Source: Methanomicrobiales archaeon (GTDB lineage: Archaea > Halobacteriota > Methanomicrobia > Methanomicrobiales > JACTUA01). Taken from it: a stretch of DNA of 5,223 bases. The stretch lies in assembly GCA_028678635.1 (NCBI GenBank), contig JAJRDC010000053.1, positions 1-5,223 on the forward strand. The letters run 5' to 3'. The translations under genes and the position numbers were made by a program. Of this stretch, positions 4,715-5,223 are shown one piece after another. The notes under the pieces were generated by a model, which saw only the letters and a list, made by a program, of their open reading frames with translations, was not told where the DNA came from and did no database searches. Numbering within the stretch: the first letter of the stretch is position 1; each line of letters starts with the position of its first letter.

Positions 4715-5223
4715 CTGATCGACAGAACTGGACTCTCGAGAGTCTACTTTTCCAAGGAGCACGTGGCGCGCCACCAGCTCGATTCCTTCAACCACTTCCT
4801 GACCCACAACCTCCAGAAGGTGGTGAACGAGCAGAAGGTCATCGAGACCGACATCGATGCCCGGGGCAAGTCCCGGGAGCCTGTCTGGGTGGAGCTGGGG
4901 ACTATCACCGTGGAAAAACCCGTGGTGCGGGAGGCGGACGGGTCCCAGGGGAATCTCTTCCCCAGCGAGGCCCGGCTGAGAAACCTGACCTATGCCGCTC
5001 CCATCAACCTGACCATGACCCTCATGCAGGGAGAGGCGCGGCAGGAGCCGTTCGTGGCCAACATCGGCCAGCTCCCTGTCATGGTGGGTTCCCGGAAATG
5101 CAACCTCTACGGACTCTCCGACGCGGAACGGATGGCCCACGGCGAGGACCCGCTGGATCCCGGCGGCTACTTCATCATCAACGGCACCGAGCGGGTGCTG
5201 ATGACGCTCGAGGATCTCGCATC
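4715..5223 (+). CDS. rpoB2: DNA-directed RNA polymerase subunit B'' (N-terminal part; CTG start proposed)
   Basis: The frame is open from 4691 to the window edge and encodes the N-terminal third of the split B subunit found in methanogens (full length near 500-550). Recognisable stretches are LSRVYFSKEHVARHQLDSFN (residues 7-26 from CTG 4715), NEQKVIETDID, NLFPSEARLRNLTYAAPINL (about 84-103), and GGYFIINGTERVL at 150-162, a hallmark of the RPB2/B'' lobe. B'' with B' forms one side of the active cleft. No ATG, GTG or TTG exists between the in-frame stop at 4688 and GTG 4763, and starting at 4763 would cut the conserved YFSKEHVARH motif. CTG 4715 gives an N-terminus of the usual length (IDRTGLSRVYFS) and follows GGGGCTGAT (4702-4710), similar to the SD consensus. 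It lies 17 nt after the rpoH stop. Identity is secure; the start is inferred. Confidence 0.93.
   Translation, partial: MIDRTGLSRVYFSKEHVARHQLDSFNHFLTHNLQKVVNEQKVIETDIDARGKSREPVWVELGTITVEKPVVREADGSQGNLFPSEARLRNLTYAAPINLTMTLMQGEARQEPFVANIGQLPVMVGSRKCNLYGLSDAERMAHGEDPLDPGGYFIINGTERVLMTLEDLA

Noticed and set aside
4571..5140. 189-codon minus-strand open frame antisense to rpoH/rpoB''
   Set aside because: It is the mirror of strongly conserved polymerase genes in GC-rich DNA; its translation has no family resemblance.

Overview
The window looks like the chromosome of a methanogenic archaeon, most likely order Methanomicrobiales (Methanoregula/Methanolinea-like). The evidence is a gene for the small archaeal RNA polymerase subunit H followed by subunit B'' (the split B subunit of methanogens), a tRNA-Lys gene with no encoded CCA and a textbook archaeal TATA box, several BRE/TATA-like promoters, GC-rich coding DNA with AT-rich promoters, and a DUF2226-like gene. 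The genus is inference.

Left part (1-2119, read right to left): a three-gene cluster on the minus strand. First is a DUF2226/DUF4388(PATAN)-like protein with a long proline-rich linker. It overlaps by 4 nt a membrane-anchored protein with a roadblock/LC7-like domain. After 70 nt, which contain a second TATA box and a Shine-Dalgarno site, comes a MinD/ParA-type ATPase cut by the window edge. Next to it, divergently transcribed, is a response regulator (2531-3166) with a C-terminal helical tail and no DNA-binding domain. A 50-codon ORF (2378-2530) ends exactly one base before the regulator's ATG. Together these genes suggest a signalling or spatial-positioning module at the membrane, but that role is inferred.

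Middle (3167-4237): a 337-bp stretch with no convincing gene, then a minus-strand PsiE-family membrane protein (3504-3950). A perfect inverted repeat with 10-bp arms lies 22 bp upstream of its start. About 290 bp of mostly non-coding DNA follows.

Right part (4186-5223): TATA box, tRNA-Lys(UUU), a transcribed-looking spacer carrying four consecutive GC-rich hairpins, then rpoH and the first third of rpoB''. No promoter is visible between the tRNA and rpoH, so the tRNA promoter may feed the RNA polymerase operon. The rpoB'' frame has no ATG/GTG/TTG at the expected N-terminus. A CTG at 4715 sits where the start should be.
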